Part shown: positions 20,856 to 30,298 of the stretch, piece after piece
How the letters are laid out: each line of letters begins with the position of its first letter
How positions within the stretch are numbered: the stretch's first letter is position 1
Assembly (NCBI RefSeq): GCF_028598555.1
Contig: NZ_JAQRFN010000022.1
Span: 1-61,612 of the forward strand
Length of the DNA: 61,612 bases
Origin: Xenorhabdus anantnagensis
GTDB lineage: Bacteria > Pseudomonadota > Gammaproteobacteria > Enterobacterales > Enterobacteriaceae
Reading direction: 5' to 3'
Translations under genes and position numbers: made by a program
The notes under the pieces: generated by a model
Seen by the model: only the letters and a program-made list of their open reading frames with translations
The model's database searches: none
Told to the model about the DNA's origin: nothing

Positions 20856-21274
20856 AAGAACTCCTTCCATAACGTTGATTAGACGGATTGGCAGTGTTAA
20901 ACGCCACAATTCGATATTTATACTATAACTGTTCAATGTGTCTTTTGAGTGTTGTTTTGATCACAACTTATTGTTTTTACCTTCTTTACTAATTGAAAAC
21001 ATAGAATCCGTCCCAGAAAAAGACAACATGACTGGCAAATTCCCCATAATGGCTGATTATAAACCCAATAGATTTCCAGTTGCCGTGTAGCGAATAAAGC
21101 AGCAACTTAAAAAATGGCGGGGATAAGTGCTTCCCTCACTTTTTCTCTGCTATAAGCACATTAAACACTATATCTTTAACTAATATTTAACATAGTTATT
21201 ATTGAGATTAAAACTTTTCCTATTGGTTTCTTCTTTACTGGCAACGTTTGTTGCCGCGATCAGGAGGGGGAAGT
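20856..21274. other. uspA/uspB divergent regulatory region
   Basis: These 419 bases should contain the uspA promoter and the sigma-S-type uspB promoter. A degenerate dispersed repeat (21063-21108) lies in the middle. I see no reading frame or RNA gene. Confidence 0.5.
21063..21108. repeat. Degenerate dispersed repeat, ACCCAATAGATTTC type
   Basis: ACCCAATAGATTTCCAGTTG begins a 46-base element whose other end is GCAACTT, partly inverted relative to the first end. A second element with the same start is at 47666-47736. It resembles MITE-like repeats I recall from Xenorhabdus and Photorhabdus; this copy looks internally deleted. Confidence 0.55.
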
Positions 21275-21604
21275 ATGTTCAGTACCACCGCGCTATTTTG
21301 GGCAGTTTGCCTTATCTGCATTATTAACATGATTCGCTATTTTTCTTCGCTCCGTGTACTTCTGTCAATTTTGCGCGAATCAGACCCAATGCTGTATCAA
21401 GCCGTTGATGGAAATGGTTTTTTTAAAACTCATGGTCAGTTCAATAAACAGTTTCGGCTAGTGCGTTATATCAATTCACAAGGTTATATCAACCATCACA
21501 ACCCTGACATCGTCTTATTGTGCGAAAGGATGAGGAAGCAATTTATATTGACGGGAATGCTATGTGGCGTTGTTCTGCTATGTCTGATAGCAATGATGAT
21601 TTAA
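21275..21604 (+). CDS. uspB: Universal stress protein B (membrane)
   Basis: UspB is a small inner-membrane protein linked to ethanol resistance in stationary phase in E. coli. The 109-residue product has a membrane segment at each end (about residues 4-20 and 88-107) and a central [25 protein letters not shown] stretch matching E. coli. ATG 21275 follows an AGGAGGGGG ribosome site. It is divergent from uspA and convergent with pitA, with a shared terminator. Confidence 0.93.
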   Translation: MFSTTALFWAVCLICIINMIRYFSSLRVLLSILRESDPMLYQAVDGNGFFKTHGQFNKQFRLVRYINSQGYINHHNPDIVLLCERMRKQFILTGMLCGVVLLCLIAMMI

Positions 21605-21647
21605 CGTAAATTTGAGATATGAATGTGAACAAAAAACAAGTGATAAT

Positions 21648-21692
21648 AAAAAAGGGTTGGCTTGCAATAACAAACAGCCAACCCTTTTTCTA
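21648..21692. terminator. Bidirectional terminator between uspB and pitA
   Basis: A 12-base stem AAAGGGTTGGCT/AGCCAACCCTTT (21651-21662 and 21676-21687) with A and T runs outside on both strands. Confidence 0.9.
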
Positions 21693-21701
21693 AAATAGAT
21701 A

Positions 21702-23192
21702 TTAGATCAGTTTCAGGGCGATCCAATACAGTAAGCCTGACAATCCAATCGAAATCGGCAGCGTCAAAACCCACGCCAACATGATGTTTTTGATAGTCTT
21801 ACTTTGCACACCACCACCATCAACCAGCATCGTCCCCGCTACCGCAGAAGAGAGCACTTGCGTTGTGGATACTGGCATTCCTGTGTAACTGGCAACACCA
21901 ATAGAAACCGCCGCAGTAACCTGAGCAGAAACACCTTGGGCATAGGTCATGCCTTTTTTGCCAATCTTCTCACCGATAGTCACAGCAACACGTTTCCAAC
22001 CAACCATTGTGCCCAAAGACAAGGCAAGAGCCACTGCAACAATGATCCACATCGGCGCATATTCCACCGTCTTCAATATATCTTTGCGGTAATCGTTCAG
22101 GAAACGTGCGTCTTTAGGTTTAGTTTCTGGCAGCTTGGCCACATCGCTTGCTGTATCAGCAATACACATCAGCATACGGCGCATTTTGCTACGCTGGTCC
22201 GGGGTCAAATCGCTGAAACTCTGAACATTCACCAGCATGTTTTCAGCGTTGTTCAGCATCACTAATGCACGTGCATTATCGCAATGGAGTGTCATGTCCA
22301 GTTGATCTCCAACAGAAGAAACAACCGGATTCAGTTCAATCGCATGAGCCAACTCTGAAGCATGCTGCTCATAATGAGTCCGCAAGTTGACAACAGCATC
22401 ACGAGTGCGAGTGATGTCATAAGAGGCTGAATTCATATTGAGGACAAAGCCCGCAGGTGCAACGCCAATCAACACCAGCATGATCAAGCCAATACCTTTC
22501 TGACCATCGTTCGCTCCGTGGGAAAAACTCACACCAACAGCAGAGAGAATCAGGGCGGTACGCGTCCAGAATGGAGGTTTACGTTTACCATCCTGTTTTT
22601 CACGTTCGGCAGGCGTCATGTGGATACGGCGACGTTTTTTCGTACCGCTCCAGTAGCGGCGCAGCAAAAACACCATCGCTCCGGCAATCACCAGACCAAC
22701 CAGAGGAGACAAGATCAAGGACATGAAAATCTGAATCATCTTCGGAATATTCAACGCATCCACCACCGACGAACTGGTTACTATCGCATTGGTCAAACCG
22801 ATGCCAATAATAGAGCCAATCAACGTATGGGAACTAGATGCTGGAATACCGAAATACCACGTACCCAAATTCCAGATAATTGCCGCCAGCAGCATGGAAA
22901 AAACCATAGCCAAACCGTGAGCCGAACTGACATTTAGTAGAAGATTCGTAGGCAGTAGATGCACAATCGCATAAGCGACACTTAATCCACCAAGGAGAAC
23001 ACCCAAAAAATTAAAAACCCCTGCCATAACAACGGCAAGCTGCGAGCGCATCGCACGGGTATAAATAACAGTTGCTACTGCGTTTGCGGTATCATGAAAC
23101 CCATTGATGGCTTCATAGAAAAGCACAAACAACAGAGCAAGCACTAACATAAGGCCGGTATAAAATTCCAAGCCAGTAAACAGATGTAGCAT
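21702..23192 (-). CDS. pitA: Low-affinity inorganic phosphate transporter
   Basis: PitA moves metal-phosphate complexes with protons across the inner membrane. From 23192 the protein is about 496 residues, starting [10 protein letters not shown] like E. coli PitA. It has the repeated PHO4 signatures [11 protein letters not shown] and [12 protein letters not shown] and many membrane segments. A long cytoplasmic loop in the second half diverges from E. coli. An upstream in-frame TTG (23294) would add 34 residues and cannot be excluded, since the ribosome site before 23192 is weak. It is next to yhiN, as in E. coli. Confidence 0.93.
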   Translation of the reverse strand: MLHLFTGLEFYTGLMLVLALLFVLFYEAINGFHDTANAVATVIYTRAMRSQLAVVMAGVFNFLGVLLGGLSVAYAIVHLLPTNLLLNVSSAHGLAMVFSMLLAAIIWNLGTWYFGIPASSSHTLIGSIIGIGLTNAIVTSSSVVDALNIPKMIQIFMSLILSPLVGLVIAGAMVFLLRRYWSGTKKRRRIHMTPAEREKQDGKRKPPFWTRTALILSAVGVSFSHGANDGQKGIGLIMLVLIGVAPAGFVLNMNSASYDITRTRDAVVNLRTHYEQHASELAHAIELNPVVSSVGDQLDMTLHCDNARALVMLNNAENMLVNVQSFSDLTPDQRSKMRRMLMCIADTASDVAKLPETKPKDARFLNDYRKDILKTVEYAPMWIIVAVALALSLGTMVGWKRVAVTIGEKIGKKGMTYAQGVSAQVTAAVSIGVASYTGMPVSTTQVLSSAVAGTMLVDGGGVQSKTIKNIMLAWVLTLPISIGLSGLLYWIALKLI

Positions 23193-23490
23193 AAACGTTA
23201 AGCCAGTTAGTAGGACATGAACGCGCGCATTATCAGTGACAAACGTTAGCGGGAAAAGAGAAATATGACCTTTTTTTGATTTAATAACGTTCAATCGACA
23301 TAGAAACCATTATATTTATCATATATATCAAATAGTTACTAAATTTTAATATTTTAATATTTTTTTGACGAAAAATGACTTTCTGCCGTAAAAAGTTAAA
23401 CCAAATGCATAATTTTCTCTATGGTTCGTGAACGTAGCCCTCACAATGCAGTAAATTCCTACAAATAACTCGGCCAAAAGAGACAGACGA

Positions 23491-24708
23491 ATGGAAAAAT
23501 TTGATGTAATTGTTTTTGATGTAATTGTTATTGGTGCCGGCGCTGCTGGCTTATTCTGTGCTGCGCAGGCAGGACAAGCCGGATTAAACGTTCTGGTGCT
23601 AGATAACGGCAAAAAAGCAGGCCGCAAGATTTTGATGTCCGGTGGAGGACGCTGCAATTTTACCAACATGTATACCGAGCCGGCAGCATTCCTTTCTACC
23701 AATCCCCATTTTTGTAAGTCAGCACTTGCTCGCTATACCCAGTGGGATTTTATTAATCTGGTACAACGCCATGGCATCCCTTATCACGAAAAAACATTGG
23801 GGCAGCTTTTCTGTGATGACTCATCTCAACAAATTATAGACCTACTTTTAAAAGAGTGTGAAACAGGGCAAGTCACTATTCGATTGCGCAGTGAGGTCAC
23901 TCACATCGAGAAGAAAGAGCAGGGTTTTGTCATTACAGCAGCAGGAAAAGAAGTAAGTGCGCACTCACTTGTTGTGGCATCCGGTGGATTGTCCATGCCC
24001 GGATTGGGAGCCTCTCCCCTTGGTTACCGTATCGCAGAGCAATTTGGACTCAATATCCTGCCTACGCGTGCAGCATTAGTTCCCTTTACCCTACATAAAC
24101 CGCTACTGGATCAACTTCAAACTCTCTCCGGGGTCGCAGTTCCTTCCGTTGTAACTGCAAAAGATGGCACAATATTCAGGGAAAATATTTTGTTCACCCA
24201 TCGCGGTCTTTCCGGCCCCGCTATTTTGCAGATTTCCAGCTATTGGCAATCTGGTGAGTATGTGAGTGTTAACTTACTTCCTGACACGGATTTAGAAAGT
24301 TTTCTGGATAAAGAACGGGAGTCTCATCCCAATCAGAGTTTGAAAAATACCCTGTCTAAATTACTGCCTAAGCGTTTGGTCGAGTGTTTGCAGTCTCTTG
24401 GGCAATTGCCGGAGCTGTCTCTGAAACAACTTAATCCCGCACAGAAAAAAGAGTTGCTCACCACCCTGCAATACTGGCAGGTACAACCGAATGGTACGGA
24501 AGGCTATCGCACGGCGGAAGTCACTCTTGGCGGAGTGGATACTAATGAGTTGTCATCAAAAACGATGGAATCTCATAAAGTGAAAGGGTTGTACTTTATT
24601 GGAGAAGTGGTCGATGTGACCGGCTGGCTTGGCGGGTATAACTTCCAATGGGCGTGGAGCTCAGCGTGGGCTTGTGCACAAGCGTTGGTTGCTGCGCAGC
24701 GACAATAA
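23491..24708 (+). CDS. yhiN: YhiN-family FAD/NAD(P)-binding flavoprotein
   Basis: This is a predicted HI0933-family flavoprotein oxidoreductase; its substrate is unknown. The 405-residue protein has an FAD-binding GAGAAGLFCAAQAG near the N terminus, NGKKAGRKILMSGGGRCNFTN, and a C-terminal FIGEVVDVTGWLGGYNFQWAWSSAW typical of the family. The N terminus reads FDVIVFDVIVIG: a perfect 15-bp tandem duplication (23500-23529) inserts an extra FDVIV before the first beta strand. It diverges from pitA, an order shared with E. coli. Confidence 0.93.
   Translation: MEKFDVIVFDVIVIGAGAAGLFCAAQAGQAGLNVLVLDNGKKAGRKILMSGGGRCNFTNMYTEPAAFLSTNPHFCKSALARYTQWDFINLVQRHGIPYHEKTLGQLFCDDSSQQIIDLLLKECETGQVTIRLRSEVTHIEKKEQGFVITAAGKEVSAHSLVVASGGLSMPGLGASPLGYRIAEQFGLNILPTRAALVPFTLHKPLLDQLQTLSGVAVPSVVTAKDGTIFRENILFTHRGLSGPAILQISSYWQSGEYVSVNLLPDTDLESFLDKERESHPNQSLKNTLSKLLPKRLVECLQSLGQLPELSLKQLNPAQKKELLTTLQYWQVQPNGTEGYRTAEVTLGGVDTNELSSKTMESHKVKGLYFIGEVVDVTGWLGGYNFQWAWSSAWACAQALVAAQRQ
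23500..23529 (+). repeat. Perfect 15-bp in-frame duplication in yhiN
   Basis: TTTGATGTAATTGTT occurs twice in tandem (23500-23514, 23515-23529), duplicating five residues at the start of the FAD-binding fold. Confidence 0.92.
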
Positions 24709-25410
24709 AGATTACCAATACCATTTCATAAATGGGACGAAAAATAAAATAATGCGAATTGGTAGTTAAGTGATGACCTGTCTATCAGCTATCCCAACAT
24801 TGAGGTAACCGGATAATCTACCCATTAACGGTTCTCTGAGTGTCAACTCTAGACCGCCGAAAAAAGCTGGAAGGTTACCCGAAGTCTTCCAGCTTAAATA
24901 ACCCACCGATCTGTACCTTATCCAAAAAAGTTCAAATTTAGACATCGTATCCTGCCATAACCATATATTTAGTGCGCGTAAAACGCCATTCACGTGTCAA
25001 AAGAAATTTAAGCCAATCATCATATAATAATAAATAATGAAATAAGTGTGTTAAATAATAATTGCGTTAAATACAAAAACAACCTTAAACATTAGAAAAA
25101 TAGTTTGATTGTTACCATTTGGTTTGGAATAATGCGCCCCGCAAACACAGGACTGACATTAACTATAAAAATGGCAAAAAACACCTATTATTATCCATAA
25201 AATCGCCTTTTTACCACAAAATAGACTTAATTACTGTCAGAGACCAACGCATCATCCTCCAACAAAGCGCAAAGATTTAATTAAAATAGGCAACTCTATT
25301 CATTAAGTTAAATAACGAATAAATCCTATCAAAAATTATTAAGTTCAATAGAAGAATAAATAATTAATTAATTTTTTTAATTAATAACCCTTTGTAGCGA
25401 TTACTGAAGA
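24709..25410. other. 702-base gene-free stretch upstream of the Lux-like cluster
   Basis: The left part (24709-25000) contains a minus-strand terminator (24860-24894). The right part (25000-25410) is very AT-rich with homopolymer runs and must hold the promoter of the cluster. A minus-strand frame of about 59-75 codons (24766-24993) reads through the terminator and resembles nothing I know, so I do not call it a gene. Confidence 0.5.
24860..24894 (-). terminator. Orphan Rho-independent terminator, possible sRNA end
   Basis: Minus strand: AGCTGGAAG, a 12-base loop, CTTCCAGCT, then six T. Both flanking genes run on the plus strand, so no annotated gene ends here. The plus-strand reading lacks a T run, so it is a poor terminator for yhiN. 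A TTGACA lies upstream on the minus strand near 25000, but I see no well-spaced -10. Confidence 0.7.
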
Positions 25411-26553
25411 ATGAGTGTTAATATGCAAAACTTACCTCACGTCAAAGCACTGTGTGCTATCACACATCCTTACCGTGCTTGTGCCGAATATGACGCATTA
25501 TTTACTGACGCTATGCGTGAATTGACGCTATACCACTGTGAACATACCTCTGGTTATGAGCAGTGGCTGGCAGATCATGGTCTGGATAAACAAGCGATAA
25601 TGACGCTGGATGACTGGTCAACTCTGCCTTTGCTATTTGCCAATTATTTCAAGCGTAATCTGATACTCAGTGATAGTGCTCAGGATGCTCTGGAACTGAC
25701 TTCTTCCGGCACCACCGGGCAGAAAAGCCGCATGCGCTATGATTCTGAAAGTATTGCCGCCGCCCAGCATATGGTGGACTGTATTTTTGACTATTATGGC
25801 TGGAATACCCCTGATCAACCCTGTAACTATCTACTGCTTAGCTACGAACCCGCTGGTGCCATCACTCTGGGTACAGCCTACACTGATCAGTTCCTGTGCA
25901 AATATGCTCCCGTAAATCGGGCCTATTATGCTTTGCGCCATAACGGGCAAGGTAATGAATTCGATCCCTTCGGTACAATTACCGCACTCCAGCAATTTGC
26001 TCAGGAAGGATTGCCTGTGCGTATCTTCGGTTTCCCTGCCTTTTTGTGGTTTACCCTGCAAAGAATGGCGCAAATGGGACTGCCTGCATTGAAATTACAT
26101 CCTGAATCGCTGGTTTTCCTCGGTGGAGGCTGGAAAACACATGCCGATAAATCCATTCCTAAAAAAGAATTGTATCAACGGTTGACCGAACAACTGGGTA
26201 TTCCTGATATTCGCTGTCGTGATGGTTATGGTTCAGTTGAACATCCAGTACCTTATGTTGAATGTTCTCACCATAATTTTCATATCCCAATCTATGCCCG
26301 CGCATATGTACGCCATACCGCCAATTTGACATGCCAACCTTATGGAGAGCCGGGCTTTCTGCATTTCACATCTCCTTATATCACTTCCTGCCCAGCCCAC
26401 AGCATCGTCACCAGTGACCTGGCCGTGCTGCATTCCGGCAAAAGCTGTGGATGTGAACTTGAAACAGATTGGTTTGAACTGCTTGGCCGAGCAGGTACTA
26501 GCAAAAGCCGTAGTTGTGCCATTGCCGCTTCTGAATTGATTAAGAGATCTTGA
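25411..26553 (+). CDS. LuxE-like acyl-protein synthetase
   Basis: LuxE-family enzymes adenylate a fatty acid and hand the acyl group to a protein thiol for reduction by LuxC. The 380-residue protein has the phosphate-binding loop ELTSSGTTGQKS (about residues 95-106), CRDGYGSVEHPVPYVEC (269-285) and a family-typical C terminus LLGRAGTSKSRSCAIAASEL (358-376). A cysteine pair SCGC sits at 346-348. ATG 25411 is used; ATG 25423 is an alternative. It is first of four tightly packed genes (1 base to the next). No luxA, luxB or luxD is present, so light emission is not its role here. The acid substrate is unknown; transfer to the reductase encoded next is inferred. Confidence 0.85.
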   Translation: MSVNMQNLPHVKALCAITHPYRACAEYDALFTDAMRELTLYHCEHTSGYEQWLADHGLDKQAIMTLDDWSTLPLLFANYFKRNLILSDSAQDALELTSSGTTGQKSRMRYDSESIAAAQHMVDCIFDYYGWNTPDQPCNYLLLSYEPAGAITLGTAYTDQFLCKYAPVNRAYYALRHNGQGNEFDPFGTITALQQFAQEGLPVRIFGFPAFLWFTLQRMAQMGLPALKLHPESLVFLGGGWKTHADKSIPKKELYQRLTEQLGIPDIRCRDGYGSVEHPVPYVECSHHNFHIPIYARAYVRHTANLTCQPYGEPGFLHFTSPYITSCPAHSIVTSDLAVLHSGKSCGCELETDWFELLGRAGTSKSRSCAIAASELIKRS

Positions 26554-26554
26554 T

Positions 26555-29026
26555 ATGTCTTCCGTAAATACCGTTTCTACAAAAATAATGAATAACCCGG
26601 TTTCTTCAAAGCCTTTAGCAGGACAAAACGCGTTAGCAGGACAAGAGCAGTCGGCCGGACAAAAAATCGCGAAATTACGTGAGCAATTACCTGCGCTGCT
26701 GGCTCGCCCCCACACTTCTGAGCAAGTACTTAATTGCGCGCAACGCTTTGCCGAATATCTTTCCAATCTGAGTGAACATCCCCTGTTTGATGCCCAGACT
26801 CGGGAAGCGCTTATCGATTTTTGCCAACGCGAAGCGCTGGAAGCCAAACTGGAGCGGGAACTCGGACAAAATGCTTTTTCGCTGCGTCGATTCGATTATA
26901 ACCAGAATCGATATGAGGCTTGGAAACCATTGGGATTGGTTGTCCATATTACGCCTTCCAATGCTGAACTTCTGCCCTTTATGGCTGTAATAGAAAGTTT
27001 GTTGGTGGGTAATATTAACTGGTTACGCCCAAGCAGCAGCGACAACGGGTTTAGTGCACAACTTCTGGCAGAATTTTTAGCCCACGATATTTCAGGTGAT
27101 TTAGCTAATCGGGTAGCAGTATTGCCGTTGCCAGTGACACAATTAGCAGAATTGTTCAGTCAGGCCGATGCGGTTTCTGCTTGGGGAAGCGACTCATCTC
27201 TGGCATCCATTCGTGCTCAACTGCCCGCAGGTTGCCGCTGGATAGATTGGGGACATCGCATCAGTATTGCTTGGTTGAGTCCTGAAGCCGTCGATGATGC
27301 CCAATTGGATGCCTTGGCTGATGATATCTGTTGTTATGACCAGCAAGCCTGTTCCAGCCCCCAATGTTTGCTGATCGATAGCGATGATCCTGAAATTTTA
27401 CAACATATCGGACAACGCATGGCTACCGCCCTGCAACGTCGTGCTGGATTGCATCCAGCCATGAAACAGGATATTCAGGAAGCCGCTGAAATTACGACTC
27501 AAACGGCTTTCCAACAACTTGATTTCGCGTTTACACAGGTACATGGTGAAATCTGGCGCACCGACGGATGGCGGGTAATATGGCGACATGAAGAGGAGTT
27601 GGCGGCTTCTCCTCTGTTCCGTACATTGCAAATACGTCCTGCTCCGCGTCAGCGTCTGTGTTCTATTTTGCAACCTTGGCGTAATCATCTACAAAGCTGT
27701 GCTTTGATTACCCGTCAAGAACATATCACCGAAATGAGCCATACTCTGTTTGCTGCGGGCGTCAGTCGCATCACTCCGGCAGGTCAGATGCATGGCGGCT
27801 ATAATGGTGAACCACATGATGGTGTCTACGCACTATCACGCCTTACCAAACGAGTATCTGTCAGCCTTGCACCTGAGTTAATGGCAGGTTGCGCTCATCT
27901 TGATGTTCCTCCGTCTCGTCCACGCGGGTTAGAAAATCTTCCTGTCATGAATAAGGCCGATTTTCAAGCGTTGGTTCCCAATGATAAAGCCCGCCTGTTT
28001 TTCCGCAGTGGAGGCAGCAGTGGTGCGCCTAAACTGGCCGCTTATAGCTACCACGATTACCACAGGCAAATGCAGGCCGCCGCCGATGGCGTATTCGCCT
28101 CAGGGCTTGAACCCGCAACCGATCGTGTCATGAACCTGTTATATGGCGGAAAATTGTACGGCGGCATGATGAGCTTTTTCACCATTCTGGATAAATTGGA
28201 TGTGGCGCAATATCCAATGGGCGGCCCTGCTGATAATGACTTTAGTGAAATCGCTGATTTTATCGTGAGTCAGCGCATCAATACGCTGGTAGGAATGCCA
28301 AGCACGTTACATCGGTTATTTCTGAATGAAGCCACCAAATTGCGCCAGTATGGCGGCATTCGTAAGCTCTTCTTGGGTGGTGAACACCTCAATATGAGCC
28401 AACGAAATTTCCTGACCAGTTTTGGCGTTACCCTGATACGTTCAACAATTTACGGTTCAGTCGATGCCGGCCCTGTGGGTCATGCGTGCGCAGCCAGCGA
28501 GGATGGAGTTTTCCATTTAATGGCTGATACCCAATGGCTGGAAATTCTCAATATAGAGAATGATCAACCCGTAGCAAATGGCGAAACCGGGCGTCTGGTA
28601 TTTACTTCCCTCCATCGAGAGGCACAACCCGTTCAGCGCTACGATTTAGGGGATCTCGGCTGTTGGATTAATCAACCTTGTTCTTGTGGCTTGACTTCAC
28701 CGCGCTTCCGACTTAAAGGGCGTAATGGCTCCCTGCTGCGCGTAGGCAGTATTTTTATCAACTTTGCTGATTTGTCCGAACAACTGGCATTGCCAGTGCA
28801 ATGGATAATCGACCATAACCGCGATGGTATTGATGGCATTCAGCTATTGGTTGATCATGCTGAGCCTGCCAAAGTGCGCCAGAACATATTGAAAGATTCC
28901 AAAATTACCGAAGTTGTTAAAGGAAAGCTCCTGAATTTAGATGTTATTTCCACTTCAACTGCTGATTTTCGCCGGAATGAACATAGTGGGAAAACACCAT
29001 TGTTAATCGACTTGCGTAAATATTAA
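26555..29026 (+). CDS. LuxC-like acyl reductase fused to PaaK-like adenylating domain
   Basis: The 823-residue protein has two parts. Residues about 35-455 resemble LuxC acyl-CoA/acyl-protein reductase. They include the N-terminal KPLGLVVHITPSNAELLPF stretch, the catalytic cysteine in DQQACSSPQ (Cys266) and the terminal block HGGYNGEPHDGVYALSRLTKRVS. Residues about 465-823 resemble PaaK-type acyl-adenylate ligases: RSGGSSGAPK loop (485-493), YGSVDAGPVGHAC (633-645), YDLGDLG (696-702). The fusion suggests one polypeptide activates a carboxylate and reduces it to an aldehyde; that is inference. A small AGQ-rich repeat precedes the LuxC domain. ATG follows the previous stop by one base. Confidence 0.85.
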   Translation: MSSVNTVSTKIMNNPVSSKPLAGQNALAGQEQSAGQKIAKLREQLPALLARPHTSEQVLNCAQRFAEYLSNLSEHPLFDAQTREALIDFCQREALEAKLERELGQNAFSLRRFDYNQNRYEAWKPLGLVVHITPSNAELLPFMAVIESLLVGNINWLRPSSSDNGFSAQLLAEFLAHDISGDLANRVAVLPLPVTQLAELFSQADAVSAWGSDSSLASIRAQLPAGCRWIDWGHRISIAWLSPEAVDDAQLDALADDICCYDQQACSSPQCLLIDSDDPEILQHIGQRMATALQRRAGLHPAMKQDIQEAAEITTQTAFQQLDFAFTQVHGEIWRTDGWRVIWRHEEELAASPLFRTLQIRPAPRQRLCSILQPWRNHLQSCALITRQEHITEMSHTLFAAGVSRITPAGQMHGGYNGEPHDGVYALSRLTKRVSVSLAPELMAGCAHLDVPPSRPRGLENLPVMNKADFQALVPNDKARLFFRSGGSSGAPKLAAYSYHDYHRQMQAAADGVFASGLEPATDRVMNLLYGGKLYGGMMSFFTILDKLDVAQYPMGGPADNDFSEIADFIVSQRINTLVGMPSTLHRLFLNEATKLRQYGGIRKLFLGGEHLNMSQRNFLTSFGVTLIRSTIYGSVDAGPVGHACAASEDGVFHLMADTQWLEILNIENDQPVANGETGRLVFTSLHREAQPVQRYDLGDLGCWINQPCSCGLTSPRFRLKGRNGSLLRVGSIFINFADLSEQLALPVQWIIDHNRDGIDGIQLLVDHAEPAKVRQNILKDSKITEVVKGKLLNLDVISTSTADFRRNEHSGKTPLLIDLRKY

Positions 29027-30286
29027 TTGAGTAAAATTAAGATGATGACCAAAACGACATTGATTGATTTGCTCCATCATGCACGTGAGCATTCTGCTTA
29101 TTACCGAGAGCTATATAAGTCCGTTCCCGATAATTGGATTCTGGAAGATTTACCACTCGTGGAACCCAGTGATTACTGGGCACATTCAAACGATTTACAA
29201 AAATGGCCCGTGTTGACTGCACCGCTGGAAGGCGGCCATGTATTTAAAACGGGTGGTTCAACCAGTGATGGGCGCTTGTCGGTTTTCAGTCAACAAGAGT
29301 GGACAGCGTTTATTGACTCCTTTGGTCAAGGCATTGCCCGCCAATTAAAGACTGGGGATCGGGTGGCTAATCTGTTTTTTGCTGGTGATCTTTATACCAG
29401 CTTTATATTTATCCATGGCGCATTATCGAATGCGCCACTCCCCATATTGGAATTTCCTTTCACCTGTAAGGTCGAGGATGAATTGCTGGTTAACAATATC
29501 CATCTTCACAACATTAATGTGTTGGCAGGTGTACCGGTTCAGTTAATCCGCCTGGCCCATTACCTGAAAGATACAGGGCAAACACTGCCGATGGTGGAAT
29601 CTATTCTTTATGGTGGGGAAAGTTTGTTTGATTCACAGATCGCAATCATACGACAAGTTTTCCCTCAGGCTCGTTTAGGTTCAATCGGTTGTGCCAGTGT
29701 TGATGCCGGCTTGATCGGCTATGCTGATCCAGAATGCAAACAGGGGGAGCACCGAGTATTTGGTAACGACACCATTATTGAAATCGTAGATGAAATAAAT
29801 CATCAGCCGATTACTGAATCGGGTAAACGTGGCCTATTAGTTGTCACTAACCTGCAACGACGACTCATGCCCGTAATCCGCTATCCTACTGGTGATATGG
29901 CTTGCTGGTGCGAGTCAGAGCAAGCAGACCGTAAATTTGCCTTGCAAGGACGTGCAAATCAAGGCTACCGCATACGATTTGGCACGTTGTCATTATTCCC
30001 TGACGATTTAGCGACAGAGCTATCACAACAAACAGAGCTTTTGGCCTGGCAATTGGAGCTGAGCCAGAAGGCGGGGCAAGATCAAATCCGATTGTTGGTG
30101 GCAAGCCTGCAAGCGGTAGATATTGACACAATACGCCATAGAGTAATGACTGCTTTTCCAAATCTGGACAAAATTTGCATACACCAAAATATGCTGGAGA
30201 TCGTGCAAACCAATATTGATGGTATGTATACACACCCACGTTCAGGGAAATTGCAGCGAGTTGTGGATCTGCGTAGTTATAACTAA
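29027..30286 (+). CDS. Stand-alone PaaK-like AMP-forming ligase
   Basis: This 419-residue protein is related to phenylacetate-CoA ligase/LuxE-type adenylating enzymes and to the second half of the preceding protein. It has a glycine/serine loop FKTGGSTSDGRLSVFS (about 72-87), LYGGESLFDSQ and a conserved IGCASVDAGLIGYA segment. RYPTGDMACW follows, and a C-terminal motif HPRSGKLQRVVDLR parallels the end of the previous protein. The reading frame opens at TTG 29027 directly after the upstream stop; ATG 29042 is an alternative, and neither has a strong ribosome site, suggesting translational coupling. It probably activates a second acid or acts with the fusion protein; the substrate is unknown. 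Confidence 0.78.
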   Translation: MSKIKMMTKTTLIDLLHHAREHSAYYRELYKSVPDNWILEDLPLVEPSDYWAHSNDLQKWPVLTAPLEGGHVFKTGGSTSDGRLSVFSQQEWTAFIDSFGQGIARQLKTGDRVANLFFAGDLYTSFIFIHGALSNAPLPILEFPFTCKVEDELLVNNIHLHNINVLAGVPVQLIRLAHYLKDTGQTLPMVESILYGGESLFDSQIAIIRQVFPQARLGSIGCASVDAGLIGYADPECKQGEHRVFGNDTIIEIVDEINHQPITESGKRGLLVVTNLQRRLMPVIRYPTGDMACWCESEQADRKFALQGRANQGYRIRFGTLSLFPDDLATELSQQTELLAWQLELSQKAGQDQIRLLVASLQAVDIDTIRHRVMTAFPNLDKICIHQNMLEIVQTNIDGMYTHPRSGKLQRVVDLRSYN

Positions 30287-30298
30287 AGGTTGAAATCA

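Noticed and set aside
24766-24993. Minus-strand reading frame of 75 codons in the gap before the Lux-like cluster
   Set aside because: It reads straight through a strong terminator, resembles no family I know and has no neighbour to support it. A terminator-ended RNA is more likely.
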